From positions 1 to 64,000 of the forward strand of contig JACKEJ010000012.1 of assembly GCA_020633055.1 (NCBI GenBank): a stretch of DNA of 64,000 bases, given 5' to 3'. A model generated the notes under the pieces. The model did not search any database and was not told the DNA's origin. It worked only from the letters and a program-made list of their open reading frames with translations. Below are positions 62,789 through 64,000 of the stretch, in pieces. The DNA comes from Sandaracinaceae bacterium (GTDB lineage: Bacteria > Myxococcota_A > Polyangia > Polyangiales > Houyiibacteriaceae). Numbering within the stretch: position 1 is the first letter of the stretch; each line of letters begins with the position of its first letter. The translations under genes and the position numbers were made by a program.

Positions 62789-63058
62789 GGCCCGAGAGGG
62801 TAACGGGTTGTCCGCGCGACGGCACGAAAAACGTGACCGACACCCGGGTGAACCGTGGGCGTCAGCAGCGCGCGTTCGATGTACACGCCATGCACGGATT
62901 GTGTGTGACCAACGCTGGGAAGGCACGTATGGGGGCAGGGTCATACGGCGTGAGAGGCATGCAGACCCCGCGCAAAACGAAGATGTGAGACGCTCCGTCC
63001 GTAGGTTGGCGTGGAACCTGCTTTGTGCCGCCCTGTCCGGCGCCGAAGAGGAACATCG

Positions 63059-64000
63059 ATGGAAGAACTCGCACTCGTTACGTTTTTCTGCGGAGGACCT
63101 GTCCTCCTGATGTTTCTCGTCGTGGCTGGACTGGTCGCGGCGAGCGCAAACCGGCAGCGCCGGAACGAGACCGCGGCGCTGCGTGTCGATCTCGATCAGC
63201 TGCACGTGCGCCACATGGCGCTGCTGCAGAAGCTGACGGCGCTTGAGGCGCGCGAGGGACCTGTGGCGACGGAGGTGCCGACCGAGGTGGGGCGTATCCC
63301 CACGGCGCAACGGGTGGACACGTCGCCCCTGGGCACCCCGGCTTCCACGTCCGCCGTGGTCGGCGTCTCCAGAGTCCCGTCGAACGACGCGGGCGCCACG
63401 CCCGAAACAGCCGCCTCGACCGCGGTCGGATCGGAGCCGCTCGCGGCGTCCCTGACGGTGCCGCCCGACCTCGTGGCCTCCACGGCGAACGTGCCGTCGG
63501 AGGAACCGCAGCCCTCGGCGTCGATGGACGCGCGGGGTGAGGGCGACCTGACCTCGCCGGGAGCTGTGGTGCGCGTCGACCAGCCGCCCACGGTCGAGAC
63601 GGGAGAGGTGGCGCAGTCGGCGCCGGAGGCCGGCTCGACGGCCGTTGGGCCTGCCCATGGGCCATCAGGCGCTGGGGGGCGCGCGCCCTCACCGCCTGGG
63701 GCGAACGCGCCACCACCCCGCAAGGGGCCTGGGCTCGAAGAGTGGCTCGGCGTGCGTGGCATCGCGCTCGTCGGCGCGCTGACGCTGGTGATCGCCGGCG
63801 TGTACTTCTTCCGTTACTCGGTCGAGCACGGGCTCATCACCCCCGCCATGCGCGTCATCGTCGGGCTGATCCTGGGCGTCGCCTGCATCGGCGCGTCCGA
63901 GAAGCCGCTGCGGGCACGGCACGAGCTGCTCGCGAACTTCATCGCCGGTGCTGGCGTCGCGCTGCTCTATCTCGCGAGCTGGGCCAGCGCGGCGCTGTAC
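63059..64000 (+). CDS. DUF2339-family membrane protein, N-terminal part (cut by window edge)
   Basis: ATG 63059, with GAGGA upstream, opens a frame that has no stop to base 64000 (314 residues). An N-terminal helix (LALVTFFCGGPVLLMFLVVAGLVAAS, about 3-28) is followed by a heptad-like helix (NETAALRVDLDQLHVRHMALLQKLTALEAR) and a long Ser/Thr/Pro/Ala/Val disordered region (about 70-225). From about residue 226, GLEEWLGVRGIALVGALTLVIAGVYFFRYSVEHGLITPAMRVIVGLILGVACIGASE is the classic start of DUF2339, a polytopic protein with many transmembrane helices. The rest lies beyond the window. Role in cells unknown. Confidence 0.85.
   Translation, partial: MEELALVTFFCGGPVLLMFLVVAGLVAASANRQRRNETAALRVDLDQLHVRHMALLQKLTALEAREGPVATEVPTEVGRIPTAQRVDTSPLGTPASTSAVVGVSRVPSNDAGATPETAASTAVGSEPLAASLTVPPDLVASTANVPSEEPQPSASMDARGEGDLTSPGAVVRVDQPPTVETGEVAQSAPEAGSTAVGPAHGPSGAGGRAPSPPGANAPPPRKGPGLEEWLGVRGIALVGALTLVIAGVYFFRYSVEHGLITPAMRVIVGLILGVACIGASEKPLRARHELLANFIAGAGVALLYLASWASAALY

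Overview
This 64 kb window is GC-rich chromosomal DNA that looks like a myxobacterium (Myxococcota, probably Polyangiales or Sandaracinaceae-like). The clues are three Hanks-type Ser/Thr kinases, many lipoproteins with lipoboxes, a 13-gene gspC-to-gspN type II secretion (T2SS) block with a PilM-like GspL, a LexA box close to the one described for Myxococcus xanthus, and dense packing. I call about 61 genes. I saw no rRNA, tRNA, insertion sequence, prophage or CRISPR. No gene-free stretch exceeds 300 bases; the longest are 42513-42793 (281), 62789-63058 (270, nothing recognisable) and 45438-45677 (240, nothing recognisable).

Layout. 1-5520: an edge-truncated alpha/beta hydrolase, a lipoprotein, a probable outer-membrane barrel, an RpoH-type sigma factor, rsmI and a small membrane protein. 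5614-12613: an EEP-family hydrolase, two Ser/Thr kinases followed by a membrane-anchored propeller protein, an alkaline-phosphatase-superfamily lipoprotein and a metallo-beta-lactamase-fold hydrolase. 27564-12630 (minus): one apparent operon gspC-D-E-F-(GspG-like)-G-H-I-J-K-L-M-N plus a CXXC Spx/ArsC-like gene, mostly joined by ATGA-type overlaps. 27714-29108: an NtrC-type enhancer-binding regulator directly upstream. 29284-36155: AI-2E family transporter, radical SAM protein, ArsC, saccharopine dehydrogenase-like reductase, acyl-CoA dehydrogenase and two exported proteins. 36283-45437: a Tat-exported repeat protein with a membrane partner, a 1092-residue lipoprotein with an NlpC/P60 domain, YheT-like hydrolase, truncated haemoglobin, helical protein, a MepA-type murein endopeptidase, and an acyl carrier protein with a diiron acyl-ACP desaturase. 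45678-64000: propeller lipoprotein, acetoacetate decarboxylase-family protein, YghU-like GST, CFA-synthase-like methyltransferase, lipoprotein esterase, degenerate receiver, TonB-like anchor protein, PPC/DUF296 protein, lexA, a third kinase, M20 peptidase, methyltransferase/TetR divergent pair, second MepA, a Cys-rich lipoprotein, and the start of a DUF2339 membrane protein.

Main discovery candidate. The T2SS operon has a near-consensus sigma-54 promoter just upstream of gspC (27585-27601). Two copies of GACA-N3-TGTC lie about 83 and 124 bp upstream of its -24 element, 41 bp apart. The adjacent gene encodes a GAFTGA-containing NtrC-family activator, and two more GACA-N3-TGTC copies sit 18 bp apart in that activator's own promoter region. 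This predicts a dedicated sigma-54 switch for the whole secretion system.

Other points of interest are a GspG-like protein without a prepilin cleavage site inside the operon, a lipoprotein with two apparent Cys/His papain-like cores, a Tat protein with DxDxGxNAD repeats, a standalone ACP-desaturase pair, LexA with an Ala-Pro linker insert, and several strong operator-like dyads and hairpins.
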